64,000 bases of DNA from Brachionus manjavacas (GCA_019054805.1 JAHQIY010000022.1:372001-436000), one strand, 5' to 3'; shown: positions 1 to 12,246, counted from the first letter of the stretch. Made by a program: numbers and translations. The notes: generated by a model not told the origin, from the letters alone.

Positions 1-1257
1 CTCGAATTTTGCATAGTCAATTTTTGGCGATGGAGACTTGCGCTCTTTTCTTGGACTAGATTTAGGAGTTGTTTTGGTTGAGACCTCATGTTGATTTTCA
101 CTCAAAATTTCGTCTATGAAATTTTCAGCTTTGGGAGCATTTAGTTGTTTTGGGTTAAATGCTTTATTAAATTTGTCCAATTCGTTGGGGTTTTTGACAA
201 CATACGACTTGTTCTTACTCACCGCATTCAGTTGTTGTTGTTTAGTTGGCTCGTAAAAATTATCCTTCGCTTCAGGTTTTTTCGTCTCAGCCTCATGAAC
301 ATTATCTTCGTCAGAAGAGGAATCAGAGCTCGAAGATGATGACTCTGATGATGATGATGAGGGAAACCGTATATGTTTTGGCATTTGGTTTGTTGATTTG
401 GAACTATTTTTCCATTTAGCTTGACCTGATGATTTCAAATTATTGGCAATTTTATCAATATCCACTGACTTTGAGCTTTTTTGCATTGAATTTGTCTCAG
501 AGTTGTTTGGCTCCTCATTTGTGCAATCATTATCACGGACAGGCTCTTGCACGTCCTCGTTCAATAAGTGCGCATAGTTTCCAATTGAGAATTTTTTGTA
601 GCAACTTGTAGGCTTAGACTTTTGTGAATTAGTCTGCTTCTGCTTTTGCTGAGAGTTGGCCTTGATTTTTTGGGATTTTTTTTGGTTGTCTTTAGAATCA
701 AGTGAAATGTTCTGTTCGCTTGAATTAAGAGAAGATTTTGAAGAATTTTTTTTTTTCTCAGTTTTTTCTCGCTCAGCTTTTTCAAACATAGAGGCATAAT
801 TCTTGTAATAGTCATTGAAGTTGGCATAATCGAAACCATTCATGTAGTAGGCAAGCTGTGGCTGCTGGTGAGCATAAGCATTTTGGTCATATTGAGTATT
901 TGAATAGTCTGAAATGAGCTTGGCAGGCTTTTGGACATTTTTGGCTAGGTTTTCTTCCAGCTTTTTGATCGCCTGGGTCTCACTCTTAGATTCGGCCTTT
1001 ACTAACTCCACTTTTACCACATCGTTCTCTCTTAGAATGACTGAGCTCTCGTATGACGGAAGCCAATAGTCATCCAAGTAAAGCTTTACACAGAATTGTT
1101 CTCTGTCCTCTTGCACATAAGTTTCTTTGATATGCTGGCAAATGTGCTCAATTGTTGGCTTCTTATCATAGTTAAGACACATCCACAAGTTCTTCACAGC
1201 GGCTGTTTCATCTGCCTTTGTTATGTGAAGCTTAATTCTAACTTGGTCGCTTTTCAT
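1..1257 (-). CDS. coil: Coilin, N-terminal part (3' end outside window)
   Basis: An uninterrupted reading frame of 419 codons starts at the ATG at 1257 and runs off the left edge without a stop, so the C-terminus is missing here. Residues about 5-85 match the coilin N-terminal ubiquitin-like domain: a short first strand (VRIKLHI), a FWLLVDL-like strand (LWMCLNY), a long helix, then CVKLYLDDYWLP and the signature ILRENDVVKVELV, equivalent to the LVRDNDCLRVKL segment of vertebrate coilins. The rest is low-complexity and rich in Lys, Ser, Asn and Gln, with a Ser/Asp/Glu tract at about residues 300-320 (bases 300-360), as is typical of coilins. Coilin scaffolds Cajal bodies, where snRNPs mature. 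The Tudor-like C-terminal domain expected in the family would lie beyond base 1. No intron is seen. Recognition rests on the N-terminal domain alone. Confidence 0.72.
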   Translation of the reverse strand, partial: MKSDQVRIKLHITKADETAAVKNLWMCLNYDKKPTIEHICQHIKETYVQEDREQFCVKLYLDDYWLPSYESSVILRENDVVKVELVKAESKSETQAIKKLEENLAKNVQKPAKLISDYSNTQYDQNAYAHQQPQLAYYMNGFDYANFNDYYKNYASMFEKAEREKTEKKKNSSKSSLNSSEQNISLDSKDNQKKSQKIKANSQQKQKQTNSQKSKPTSCYKKFSIGNYAHLLNEDVQEPVRDNDCTNEEPNNSETNSMQKSSKSVDIDKIANNLKSSGQAKWKNSSKSTNQMPKHIRFPSSSSSESSSSSSDSSSDEDNVHEAETKKPEAKDNFYEPTKQQQLNAVSKNKSYVVKNPNELDKFNKAFNPKQLNAPKAENFIDEILSENQHEVSTKTTPKSSPRKERKSPSPKIDYAKFE

Positions 1258-1539
1258 GCTTTATTTTTTTGCTGTCTAAAGCTTAAGAAAATTTAGCTGA
1301 ATTTTAAAGCAAAAAATATCGTGTTCGAAATCTTTTATAGTTGCTGTGTTTAAACAGTCACTTTGATTTTTAGAATATAGTCTCTTAAACTTGAAATTAA
1401 ATCAAGTTAAAAAAAATAATTTTAAATCCTTTGAGTCTTTTATTTAGAAATTAAGCAATACGAAATAATTTGTCTTGGAGAACAATTAAGATTAATTTTG
1501 TTTATGCTACATTCTGTGACACAACTAAAACAAGGTAGC

Positions 1540-2045
1540 ATAAAATTACTGTCACTTCTTCACTCTAAAATTTTAATCAAATTTAGTACTTATGTTATAA
1601 CATTTCCAACAGCTCTCCCCTTTCTTTTGGAAATGATCTCAAGCATTTGTTACAGTTCACTAATAAAAATCTAGACTCAATATTAGCAAATATTGGTCAA
1701 CTGAAGTTGGATCTTAAGCGGCAGTTCTACATTCGTGACGGCATCTCGGATTCAATAGAGCTTTGTTTGAATAACTTAAGATTTAAATCCTTTCAAAACC
1801 TTCTAAAAGAACTAATCAAACAAAGGTAGATCAGTTCACTTCTTCTGGTCCAAAGGAGTTTATAACACAAATTGTATATTCTTTTCTACTTTAGAATTGT
1901 ACTTTTTTTTTTTTTTTTTTATTTTAAACTTTATTTTAATTTTTACTTCTCCTGATGGAGGTTAATTTGAATCAAATAAATAAATAAATAAAATTACTGT
2001 CACTTCTTTACTCTAACATTTTAATCAAATTTTGTTCTTATGTTT
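1540..2045 (+). mobile_element. Non-LTR retroelement 3' tail flanked by ~55-bp direct repeats
   Basis: Two copies of a ~55-bp sequence (about 1540-1595 and 1987-2045, both starting ATAAAATTACTGTCACTTCT and differing at a few bases) bracket about 390 bp. The bracketed DNA holds a 60-codon frame (1647-1829) ending in SFQNLLKELIKQR, which resembles the FKxxLK end of LINE reverse transcriptases. After that come a poly-T run and a terminal (AAAT)n tract at 1976-1989. This looks like a 5'-truncated LINE insertion with an unusually long target-site duplication. A local tandem duplication is the alternative. Part of the same flank sequence (about 18 bp) recurs at 18304. Confidence 0.5.
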
Positions 2046-2288
2046 GATTATGGGATAAAAAATTGGCATTTTAAATATTCATTTTGGTAGAAAAATCTTA
2101 AAATTCAATCTGAATTATCTTGTGGAAACTTGTAATTTAAATTCGATTTAAAACCAAGTCACTTTAAAAATGGAATAAGAAAAAATTTGTTTTAACAGTT
2201 TATAGTCATTTTTATAGTAATAAAATAAAATTAAAAGATATTAATAATCACCGTTATATTTTATTTTAGAGTATTTTCAATTCAAAGA

Positions 2289-2432
2289 ATGTTAAAAAAT
2301 AACGATTTTAAAAACGTATGGTACTGTAAGTGCAAACCAGAGGCTAGAGTAAGTGGATGCTGTGCACACGTAATGATGGTTTTTGGATTAACGGGGTGTT
2401 TGAGAACGAACTCTAGGCTTAATATCAAATAA
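2289..2432 (+). pseudogene. SWIM-type zinc-finger fragment of a DNA-transposon protein
   Basis: A 47-codon frame contains WYCKCKPEARVSGCCAHVMM. It matches the CxC-x(n)-CxH SWIM motif in the form (CxCKxGxRVxGCCAHV) typical of transposase-related ORFs in invertebrate genomes. No other domain is adjacent, so this is read as a relic exon or fragment of a mobile element. Confidence 0.5.
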
Positions 2433-4592
2433 AAGCTCTTAAATCATTATTTATTTTAGTTTTGGGTGGTGAATTTGGTCTGCATCAACCAGGCAACTTT
2501 TTGGCGGGTGATCATTTGGCTGGTTTGGTTTGCGGTCTAATTTTTTGACCAAAATTTTTTCGAAACTTTCTTAAAAAAAATATTTTAAAAAAGAAAAAAA
2601 AATATTTTATATTTATGTTATGATTTTAATACGTTAAATTTGAAAAATTAAAAATTTTTTCAAAAAATCCTACCATTTAACGTAATCTTTCGCCGAAAAA
2701 TCGGCCGTATTTTTGATCGCTGGTATTTTTTGGCGGTCTAAAAATGATACTGCAAAAAACATTCCATGTGTTGGACCGGTTTGCTTTGACCGCGTGCAAC
2801 ACTAATATTTTTTTTTAAATCTTTATTTTTTTATCATATTTATCAAATAATTTAATTATAATTGCCTATAGTGCTCAAATATGGTTGAACATTTGCAACC
2901 TAGCATATTTTTTAACAAGAAACATGACCCTGATGTAAATTTTGAAAAAGCGCTGAGGCGACCATCAAAAATAATCTCAAAGTTTAATCGAGTTTTAAAA
3001 CTTTTAATTCATTTATTTGTCTAGAAAAAAATAAAAAAAGATTTGAAAAGCCCCAAATTTAGTGGTTAATGATACATGTTTTAGGTTTTCTCTTAGGTAA
3101 AATTGTCTTCAAATCAATCATCCTTTTTTAAGTCTATTTATTGCTGTCGGCTTGGAAATATAATATCTTCAATACATGAATGACAAGCTTTGATTTGGTG
3201 TATAAAAGTAATGGGATCATCAGATATCAAAAGTGGTGCAAACCTTCCTTTATGAAAATTTTTTCAAAGTAAATAATCATTGTTAAACTAAATTTTTTAT
3301 TTCTAAATAAATTTTCTAAATTTGCCATTCTGCAAAAATATTTTGAATGCAGAATTATGAATAATACTCGTGTAATATGATTTAAATTGCTAAATCTTTA
3401 AAAATTGGCTTCATTTAATTTTTTAAATTAAATTATTTGAATTTATTTTATTTTTATTTTATTTAAAATTAACATGAAAATTTAAATTTTTTTTGCAAAT
3501 GTCAATTATTGTGTTAAATTCATACATGATCTTTGTACAATAGTTTCAAAAAAGTAATAATAAAAAAAACACTGATTCATGAAATTTGAAAAAAAAAATT
3601 TTATGAAAGAAAATAATAAAATTTGAAATTTGAAACTTTTTCAAAATGAATTCGAAAATAAATGTTTTTGACTCCAGAAAGTATAAACTGTTTTTTAATG
3701 TTATCAAATTGAAGATGAAGGTAATGGTGCTGGTGAAGATGAAGTGAGCCCACAATGGCTGGTAAATCTGATGAATTTTAATTTTCAAATGAAGAGGAAC
3801 ATAAGTCTAATATTTATAAAAATTAATAAATTGACAAACAAATGGATGCGCTATCCTGTGACTTGAAATAAAAGGCAATATTTTGTGAAATTCGATCTTT
3901 AGATAGACATAAAATTTCAAGCGAGACTGTGGATATTGTACAAAAAACGTATAGTAATAAAAAAAACCCTAAGCCATGTCCAATTTGTGCAGCATACATG
4001 GAAAGGGATCGTGGAATCAACATGCATTTAGCTTGAAATCATAAAAAAATATTAAAATGTTTAATTTTATTTTAAGATTGAATTTAAATAAATTGACGGT
4101 AGAAGGAATTAAAAATGTTAAATCGTATTTTTAAATTTTTTATCTTCTAAGAATTAAAAATGTATTTAGAGTTATAAAATAATTTGATTTTAATTTAAGT
4201 TATTCTAATCGATAACGTTACATTAGTCTTTATAACCTATCTTAGATTCTGATAACATATTTTAAGTTGAGGTAACCTAAATTAAAAAAAATAAATAAAA
4301 ATTATTTATAACCTATCCGACCATGATCACATCAATAACATATTTGGTTATCGACCGATAACACAACCGACTAGACCCTCCAAACAGAAGCTGATAGATA
4401 GTTCTGTATGAAAATTTATCACATTTTCAATAAAATAATTTTTTATTTTACAGTACTGAGTTGAAGTGTATTTTGAGAGAAAAGGTTCTTACTATAAAAT
4501 AAATCTTTTTCTTAGTAATAACCTTTTAGATATTGTAATAAACAATTAGAAAAAATAATAAATATTTATTTAAAACTTTAATTGGCTTTAAA
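2433..4592. other. AT-rich intergenic DNA without a recognisable gene
   Basis: About 2.1 kb, very AT-rich and full of homopolymers. The only coding-like stretch is at 3872-4036 (+), a ~54-codon frame ending in KPCPICAAYMERDRGINMHLA. It has a CxxC...H arrangement like the zinc fingers of retroelement or transposon proteins and is probably a relic. Nothing else could be supported. Confidence 0.5.
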
Positions 4593-5972
4593 TTAAGAAA
4601 TTGGAGTATATTCATTTTCCGCATGTCTGTATAAAACATAATGTTGAAATATAAAAATAAAATCAAAAAATATTGATAGCAACCCAAGACCAAGCTTTGT
4701 AGGTGAACCAAAAATAGATGTCCAGTCGTCTTGAAAAAAAAATTAACAAAAAGGATTAGATTTAATCACAAGTTTGATTACTGTAATTGAATGCCAAGAG
4801 AAACATTTGAAGAAGACTCAGAGATCCGCCAGTAAAGTCTAACAAAACATTTACTATACTCCAACCAACTGTACTTTTACGCTTATAGTTTATATAAGCC
4901 TGTGAATTAAAACAAAATAAATTATGTCACATGAGGGAGCCAAAGTTGTATTTACTTGTGGAATATATTTCATTATTGTAATGATAAGTTTGATATAAGA
5001 AAATATGTAGATGTAGTCCAAAACAGAGATTACAGACAAGGAATTGATGATTCCTGTCACAACGAGAACTGATATCATAATGCCAAATAAACTAGAGGCC
5101 AAAATACTCATCTTATGCCCAGCTCTCTAAATTTAGAATAAAGTAAAATAATTTAAACCCAAATTAAAAAAAAAACCTTATAAATAAGACATTGAATTGC
5201 TGTTAGTGCCGTAATAGTCACTGCATGCAGAGAAAAAAAGACATCATTCAATAAAACCGGATTTACCCCTCTTGGATGCTTGGAAAAATATTCCGATTGA
5301 ACTCGGCTAATCCAGTAAAACGACACGTTAAAAACTGAATAGCAAAAATGTCCGAGAAAATTTAGTGCTATGTAATCCAAGCTCAAACCTGAAACACTTG
5401 ACAAAATCACTAAATTTAAAATATTTATTCTAGCTTTTTACTCACTCTTTAAGTCTATAATTTAGAACCAGTTGAGGATAGAATGAAATTGACCATGCAA
5501 CGAAATAAACCCAGCCGACAATCTGAATGACAATGTTTAAAAAAGAAGAATGAATTACGTCTATCCGAAAGATATCACTAAAGGGTCTTTAAAAAAAAGG
5601 AATTAAAAATCAGAATGTATATTTATGGTAAATTGCAAATTACATGTCAACCTCGTTTGACTTAGCACCAATTACGAGATGCCCGACTTTGAGAGCATGT
5701 ATTTCAACATTTGAAGTCTGGTTTCTGAAGGGTCCAATTAGTATTGGTTCTAAAACTTTGATAATATCAGTCGAAGAGAATTCTTCATTTTCATCGCCAT
5801 AAGTAAAGTTTAAGCAAACGCTTTGATTGTTATCGCTGACTAAGGACACTTTTACACTATTTGTTTTATTCTTCTCTATAGTAAGAGAACTTGGTTCAAA
5901 AATTAGTTTTTTTTCCGAAGCATTTACCAAGAGCGCAAAAGCCACCGCAAAAAAAAAATTAATTACTCTCAT
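4593..5972 (-). CDS. ctns: Cystinosin, lysosomal H+/cystine symporter
   Basis: Six exons, read 5' to 3' on the minus strand: 5972-5644, 5586-5446, 5396-5177, 5126-4956, 4899-4782, 4729-4593. All junctions are GT-AG and phase-consistent, giving 371 codons (human cystinosin has 367). Exon 1 has a signal peptide and an Asn-rich luminal domain with N-x-S/T sites. The first PQ-loop region reads [20 protein letters not shown]. The middle contains [17 protein letters not shown], nearly identical to the family. The second PQ-loop region spans exons 4-5 (KYIPQ then [14 protein letters not shown]) and is followed by [17 protein letters not shown] with the conserved transport Asp. Exon 6 ends in [13 protein letters not shown]...QHYVLYRH; the very end (NEYTPIS) has no clear GYDQL-type lysosomal signal. 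Introns are 50-80 nt except the two flanking exon 5. The protein exports cystine from lysosomes. It is a complete gene with no neighbour of related function. Confidence 0.93.
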
Positions 5973-6426
5973 TTTTTAAATTTGAAAATTAAATTCTATG
6001 CAAATATTATGATTTTGCTTGGAAAATTTATGTACTAATCATGTGACTTAAAAAATATGACTTGAAAATAATTATGATTTTTTATTCATCAAATTTCGAT
6101 TTAATTTAGAAAACCGTGAGAGAATTTTAGAAAAAAAAATAAAAAAATGCGTTCAAATTAAAATAAATTTTGGTAAAATGTAATCAATTTAATGGTAAAA
6201 ATTAGTAAAAAATGATTAATTAAAATTTTAAATTAAACCATAAAATTAGAGAACGGGTAATTAGACTTATGAAAAAAGGAAAGTATACAATAGGAAATAT
6301 AAGTTTACAATCAAAAAATTCACTTAAACGTATTAAATATTTTTATTGTTGTATAAAATATTTTTTTATTGTAAAATTTTTAAAATATAAGTCGATTCAA
6401 GCCAAAAGAGATAATTCACATTTAGT
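5973..6426. other. Intergenic, no feature seen
   Basis: About 450 bp of AT-rich DNA between the cystinosin start and the SWIM ORF. It presumably includes the cystinosin promoter, but no specific element can be named. Confidence 0.5.
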
Positions 6427-6804
6427 TTAATCATAATTCAAACAATTTGATTTCTTTTTTCCTGGCTTATTACGAGTTGCGAAAAAGCCTTCAGATACAA
6501 ACCCTTTGAGTCTAAGTTTTAATAATCTGACTAAAGCTAATAAGTGTTTACAAACATAAAATCTATGGAAATGGACACAACCACAAGCACAATAATGGTG
6601 TCTATGATAAATAGTATTAGTGTCATAACTCACATAATACTTATTATCATAAATGTAGGTCTTATCATTGTAATGCCTAAACATGTCCATGTTTATTTTT
6701 TTCGAACGGTCTATTAAGTCTTTATCCGATACTCTGTAATACATAACCTCCTTCTCTTGTCTTGAATGATAATTGACTACTTTGGTCATTACGATCTTTA
6801 ACAT
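6427..6804 (-). CDS. SWIM zinc-finger ORF, possibly MULE-transposase derived
   Basis: A 125-codon single frame. Residues about 90-112 carry YCACGCVHFHRFYVCKHLLA, a CxC-x(9)-CxH SWIM zinc finger followed by the usual hydrophobic helix. The preceding region (DKTYIYDNKYYVSYDTN) resembles the beta segment before SWIM fingers in MULE transposases and in SWIM-only proteins. The tail is basic (RNKPGKKKSN). No catalytic DDE domain is present nearby, so this is either a domesticated or truncated transposase C-terminus or a stand-alone SWIM protein. It ends about 180 bp before the left arm of the inverted repeat. Its function is unknown. Confidence 0.5.
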   Translation of the reverse strand: MLKIVMTKVVNYHSRQEKEVMYYRVSDKDLIDRSKKINMDMFRHYNDKTYIYDNKYYVSYDTNTIYHRHHYCACGCVHFHRFYVCKHLLALVRLLKLRLKGFVSEGFFATRNKPGKKKSNCLNYD

Positions 6805-6987
6805 TTCATGAATAGTATAACTAATATAGCCATTGTTGTTAACTTTTCGAAATTTAAGTAGAAATGCTTTTTTGTTGTATTGTTTTAAATTTGTAAGTAT
6901 TCTTTTAAAACTGTAAGTATAGTTTTAAAACTGCAAGTAAACTCTACTAAAATCAATTTCTCACACTTTAAATTTATTTGATTAACT

Positions 6988-7904
6988 CTGAAATTAGACA
7001 TTCAAGATGTTTGTAATTAATGTTTTTTTCCATTACCAAATCACCATAACTATCCTTATTTAATTATATCATTACTATTTTATTATTATTTATTTAAAAA
7101 TACAAAAATATAAAAAATCATTTTTAGATAATTGAAAATAATACACATTTTAGTCGATTAGTAAAAATTTAGAAAAATTAGAAAGAAAGAATTCCTTTAA
7201 ATCAATCATCAATTAGAAAATCAAAAATTATCCTTTCAATGAAATTTTTAAGGCAAACTAAAACTAAGCTTTTTAAAAGATAACTTTTTGAATTTCGTTA
7301 TTTCTGCTACAAAATTTATCGATTATACAAAAAGAAAAGAAAAATTTAACGAAATTGAATTAAATTTGTATTTTCAATTTATTTTTTTACAATCATTGAT
7401 GCAGATTTAAGTAATTGTAAAATAAAAAAATGAGATTTTAAATTTTTTAAATTTTTAATAGATAAAAATCATCATAATTTTATTATTTTAAATATCTCCA
7501 AGTTAAACGAATAATTTAGCAAGCTAGCATTGGGTTATTTATTTCTTCACTTTCACATGGCAAAATTCTCTTGTGATTTCTATTTTTTTCAATCAAATCA
7601 TTCTAAAAAATAATTTCATTAAGTAAATAGTAAATTATGTGAACAAATTGGATTTGAAAGCTTACAAAATATTTGTCACCAATGTTAGAATTGACATTGC
7701 TAGAATGTTTTAACAAATCATTCAATCGATTTCTAACAGCATTATCTATCATTGTTTTCAACAAAGTATTGAGCAACTTCATTTGATCTTGTTCCTGTTT
7801 CTGGTAAGCTTCAGTAACTATAAAAACAATTGAAATCACAAAGAAGGCACGATACAAATTCTTCATTTTAATATTTTTTGATACTAAAACCTTAATTGTA
7901 AACC
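6988..7904. repeat. Left arm of a large inverted repeat (0.92 kb)
   Basis: This arm is the reverse complement of 12247-13188 with almost no difference. The only differences noticed are a 24-bp AT-repeat expansion and one extra T in a homopolymer, both in the right arm. It contains a complete copy of the small secreted-protein gene (7516-7866) plus its downstream DNA. The inner boundary lies 38 bp upstream of the ATG (7867-7904) and the outer boundary at about 6988. Confidence 0.9.
7516..7866 (-). CDS. Small secreted protein, copy A (in inverted repeat)
   Basis: Two exons: 7866-7666 and 7602-7516. The 63-nt intron has a GTAAGC donor and a TTTTTTAG acceptor. The product is 95 residues. Residues 1-20 form a signal peptide (FFVISIVFIVTEA core). 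The mature part is charged and probably helical (LLNTLLKTMIDNAVRNRLND), then comes a dibasic KR near the end, followed by a 16-residue tail with two Cys (ILPCESEEINNPMLAC). That layout would suit a secreted peptide precursor with a disulfide-closed C-terminal peptide. No family is recognised, and the peptide reading is inference. Without splicing the frame ends inside the intron at 87 codons. The coding sequence appears identical to that at 12283-12633. Confidence 0.6.
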
Positions 7905-9304
7905 AATTTATAATAAAACTTTAAAACGCATCACTAGTCATTAAAACTAAAAATGTTAAAATTGTATTTAAAGATCTAAAATTTATCATCTTATTTGTCA
8001 CAAATTCTAAAAGTTAATAGCTTTGATTAATAATTTTGAAATAAAGGAACTATCAGGCATTGTGAAACCAACCATTATTTTTATTTGTTTGGTAAAGCCT
8101 TTCAAGATTTTTTAAAACAATATTAGTGATTAATTTGTATTTCAATAATTAAATGAATCATTTTACAATAGAAATTAAGCTTTTTGCAGGAATGAATTAT
8201 TGTTTAATTTAATTTGATTGTTAATTTTACTAACATCATTTATGCATGCAAAAATTTCTATTTCTCTTTCCAAAAAGATTTGGATAAAAGAAAAATAAAC
8301 CCCATTGATTCTTGATTTTAGTGATATTTTCTGACTGATGGATTGCCGATGTTATTTATTTGACTTAGTTTAGTTAAAAAAAAAATAAAAAAATAAATGA
8401 TAATTTAAACAAAAGTAATGTGTATATTTTTAAAAAAATTTTATTTTGCTGGCGCTCGTCAAAATGAAGAACCCGTAATCGTCAAGTTTAATAAGAATTT
8501 TTTACTGTGTAACTTTGTGGAAACTTCAAAGAAAAAAAAATAAAAAATCGAAAAATCATTTTTTTAATTTTAAACTGAGTATAATTTAATCTCTAATTAA
8601 TTTGGTGTCAAAGTTCATACTTGTGACTTTAAAGCAACTCTGAACCCTTCAAAAAGATAATTAAATTTTCACATGAAAATAAAAAAATCATTTTTTAGTT
8701 AAATTTTTTAATTTAAATTTTTTTTATGTAAAATTTAATTCTTTTTATAAAAAAATATTTAATTTAAATATTTTTTTTTGAATAAATGAAGTGTTAATTT
8801 TTCGGTCTTTTATGGACAGGGGAACTAGCATGTTGATTAACGTTGAAATTAAAGAAACTTAAATTTAACTTTGAATCCGTCATATAAATAATTAAATTTT
8901 CTAATGAAAATAATTGAAATCGTTATATGGATATTTAAATTAAAAATTTTAATCTATTAAAAGTTTATTTATAATTTTTTATTTCAACTAATAGTTCTCT
9001 AATCTACTACATACCCGAATCTCTTTACTAGGGCTCTGGCCCAAATCCCAGTTAATTTTTACATGAGGATTTAATCATTGATATGACTGTTTAAAATTTA
9101 CCTAAAAAAAAGGTCAATAAAATCAATGATGGTATATCTAATAAATTAAGTTTTTCTAATTCGCAAACGCCTGCATGATGATGTAATCAAATATAATGAA
9201 CAATCAAGTGGAAAGTGTTTACGCGAAAGCAAAAGGTTTCAAAATTTACTTTTTTGTGTTTTACCAAGATTTTCTTGTCAATGTTTTTCCAAGAACCAAG
9301 AACC

Positions 9305-9331
9305 AGAACCCATTTGAATCAAATGGGTTCT
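9305..9331. repeat. 13-bp perfect-stem hairpin
   Basis: The sequence AGAACCCATTTGA, a single A, then TCAAATGGGTTCT forms a 13-bp perfect inverted repeat with a 1-nt centre. It stands out from the surrounding low-complexity AT-rich DNA. Its role is unknown. Confidence 0.7.
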
Positions 9332-9929
9332 TGAATTTTTCAGCTTTTTGAATAAATCTGTACCAATGCGAGTAATTTTGTTGTTGGCACAATTGTTCCC
9401 TGTTAAATTAAATTGAAGTAAGTATCTATGCGAACATACATAAATATCATTGGGAATATTTATAAAAATGTATGCGATCATACATTAACTATATGCACAA
9501 AAATATTTTTTATTTTTTTATTTCAAAAAATAGTCAGATTTAAAAAATATCCATGCGATAAACATAGATTTTTTCGTTTAATTTTATCAAGCATGCTTCA
9601 ATATGTATGCAAAAATGAAGCAATTTAAAAAAAACAATAAATTTTTTTTGTAATTTTATTGTAAATTTTAATGAAAAATATTCGTTTTAGTTGATTATTA
9701 AGGATTGAAATTTACTAAATATAAAAAAAATAAGATTATTCTATTTTAATTTTTTTTAACTTATATAATCAATTAATTGTCATTTGTCAATTACTCATTA
9801 ATTTGAATTTTTATTCAGTCTCCTTCGTTGAAATAACAATTTTCCACATGAAACTTCAAAACTAACTTTTAAAACATTAGATTCATCATTATGTTCTGTT
9901 TTATAATTACTTCTTTGATCATGATTAGC

Positions 9930-10353
9930 AAAAATGGTGGCTCCGAAGAAGACATTTGAAACAGATTAACGAAGACCAGAACTGCTTTCTTCTTTCTTCA
10001 AATTAAGGCATATATGGAAATCGTCATTCCTTCGACTGAGGACTAAATTGCATCTTTATAGTAGTCTTGTCAAATCTGTATTGTTGTATGGATCTGAATG
10101 CTGGAGGATGACTGACAGTGATCTTCAAAAGATCGAAGTATTCCAAAACAATTGCCTACGAAAAATTTTGAGAATCTTCTATCCGAAAGTTATTACTTAT
10201 GAGGAGCTGAACAACAGATCAAGGTCCGAGCCAATCTGCAACATCATATACAAAAAAATCAAGAAAATTTATTTGCCTGTTGCTAGAATCTTATATTTTA
10301 TAAATAAAATAGATTTATCTCCTTTTTTTTGTCCATATTTTAGTAAATTTTAA
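9930..10353 (+). pseudogene. LINE reverse-transcriptase C-terminal fragment
   Basis: The frame 10048-10353 begins LHLYSSLVKSVLLYGSECWR and continues with FQNNCLRKILRIFYPK. This is the hallmark region just after the RT thumb in RTE/Jockey-type endonuclease-RT proteins. Out-of-frame pieces just upstream (AFFFLQ, HIWKSSFLRLRTK) belong to the same domain, so at least one frameshift is present. It is a dead fragment without a catalytic core. Confidence 0.75.
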
Positions 10354-12246
10354 TTTTTAATAATTAATAATCATGTAAAACTAATGTTTTTCGTAAAAAT
10401 TTTCAGGGTGACGATCTTTTTATTGATAATAAAAGGGTTTTAGCTTATTTAAAAGAGGAGAATTATACATTTTGAAATTGAAGTTAAAAATTAAAGATGA
10501 AAATTATTTTGATCTGTTATCAAAAGCATATAATTTTGATGATTCTATTAAATTGTTTTTGTGATTTAATAAACCAAATTATCAATAAAATAACAAAAAA
10601 AAATTTTATTCACAATTGCCTTAATTATGAATAGATCTCATCTGAATCACATTAAAATATTTTCGCTGAAGATTAAATAATATTTTTGTATGGAAATTAT
10701 ACATATTATATAAATTACATCAAGAAAATAAACCAAAGAGGAGAGAAATAGAATAATCAGGATTTGAATTTATTTTGTCTAAATAATAACAAAAAGTTTT
10801 TCGATAGATAAATTCTCTTCTAAGGATTTAAGATAATTTTTCAATTTTCAAAAGAGCTTGCAAAATTCCAGTATTAAATAAGCCATTTAACAAAAAAAAA
10901 TCATTTATCTTTTAAAATTTTTAAATAATAAAAAGATAATCGACACACTAATTGAAGAAAATTCTAATAATTTAAAAAAATGATTAATAGTAAAAAAATT
11001 TAAATAATAATTGCTTATTTATCTCTTTTAATAAAAAAGTGATTCATTTTCAGCTGAATTGAAACAATGACTTCAATATGCCAAGCTTTTCTGTATTATA
11101 ATTTGAAATTACTAACTAAATAATTTTAAAGCATGCTAATTCATTATTACCATTTTACATATTATTAAAAATAGAATTACAATTTTTTCACCAGTTTTTC
11201 TTAATGATTAAAATATTAATTTTTTCTTCGTAAAATTATTTGATTTACTTATAAATAAAAATTTAGCTTAAAGATCAAGTTTCAATTTAATTTTAATTTT
11301 GTTTCTATCTAATTTTTCTAAATTTTGTCCAAAAAAAAGATCGATTTTCCAATATACCAAGTCATTGCTTTTTTCTTTAGTCCGGGTCTTGGTTAAAAAA
11401 TACCGATTCTAAATACTTTTCTAGCACATGAATGTACTTTTTTGTCAAAAACACTACAATAATATGTTTACACATGTAATCTTTGAATCAATCTTTACAT
11501 GAGCAAGACGATAACTTCCAAATTAGGCTTACCCTTAACCCCCTAACGAACCATATTGGGACTAAATTAAATAAAAAACAAACTCAAATTAATTAGCACA
11601 TAAAATCGCATTCTAAAAACTTGCATTGAAACGATCAACTGTAGTGATCAAAACGGAATGATAAAAATCTAAAAAATTTTTGATTAACCGTTAACTCTTT
11701 AGTAAAATATTCAAAAAAAATACATTAAAAATTACTTCTTAATTTTTTTAATATCTTTTAGAAAAAATTTCAAAAAAAAACAATTTTCTTTTTTTAACTA
11801 AATACATTTGACTTATTTACTCTTATTTTAAATTACTATTTTTTTTAGTTTCCTTTATTCATATTATTCAGAATTAAAAATTTAAACACTATTAAGAAAA
11901 ATCATAATCAATGATGTTTTAAAATTTGGCTAATTTTTTTTATTCTTTAATATTTTGAGTAAAAATTTCAGCAATTTAAGTTAAAAAATAATAAATCAAC
12001 AATAATTTCATATTAATTGATAAATTTGATGGCGCAAAATAAAAAAAAATTTTGATAAAATATCAAAATTTTAAAATCTAATCATTAAATTAATTTTAAT
12101 TTTTTCTATTATTTTAAGTTTTGCTAAAAAGATTAAGATATTAAATAAAATTTATTCGAAATTTAAAACTTCGCTCTTAATTTAGAATTTTGTTTTTTGA
12201 TTCAATTTCAAATTTAAGCTTTATTATTTAATTAGAAAATTTTTTT

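Larger units (their letters stand above)
7905..12246. other. 4.3-kb spacer between inverted-repeat arms
   Basis: Unique, very AT-rich DNA between the two arms. It holds only a degraded LINE reverse-transcriptase fragment (about 9930-10353) and a 13-bp-stem hairpin at 9305-9331. No intact gene, and no transposase or recombinase explaining the inverted arrangement, was found in either strand. Confidence 0.6.

Noticed and set aside
3546-3788. 80-codon minus-strand hydrophobic ORF
   Set aside because: Composed of Phe/Ile/Lys-rich low-complexity translation of AT-rich DNA, with no motif and no splice support.
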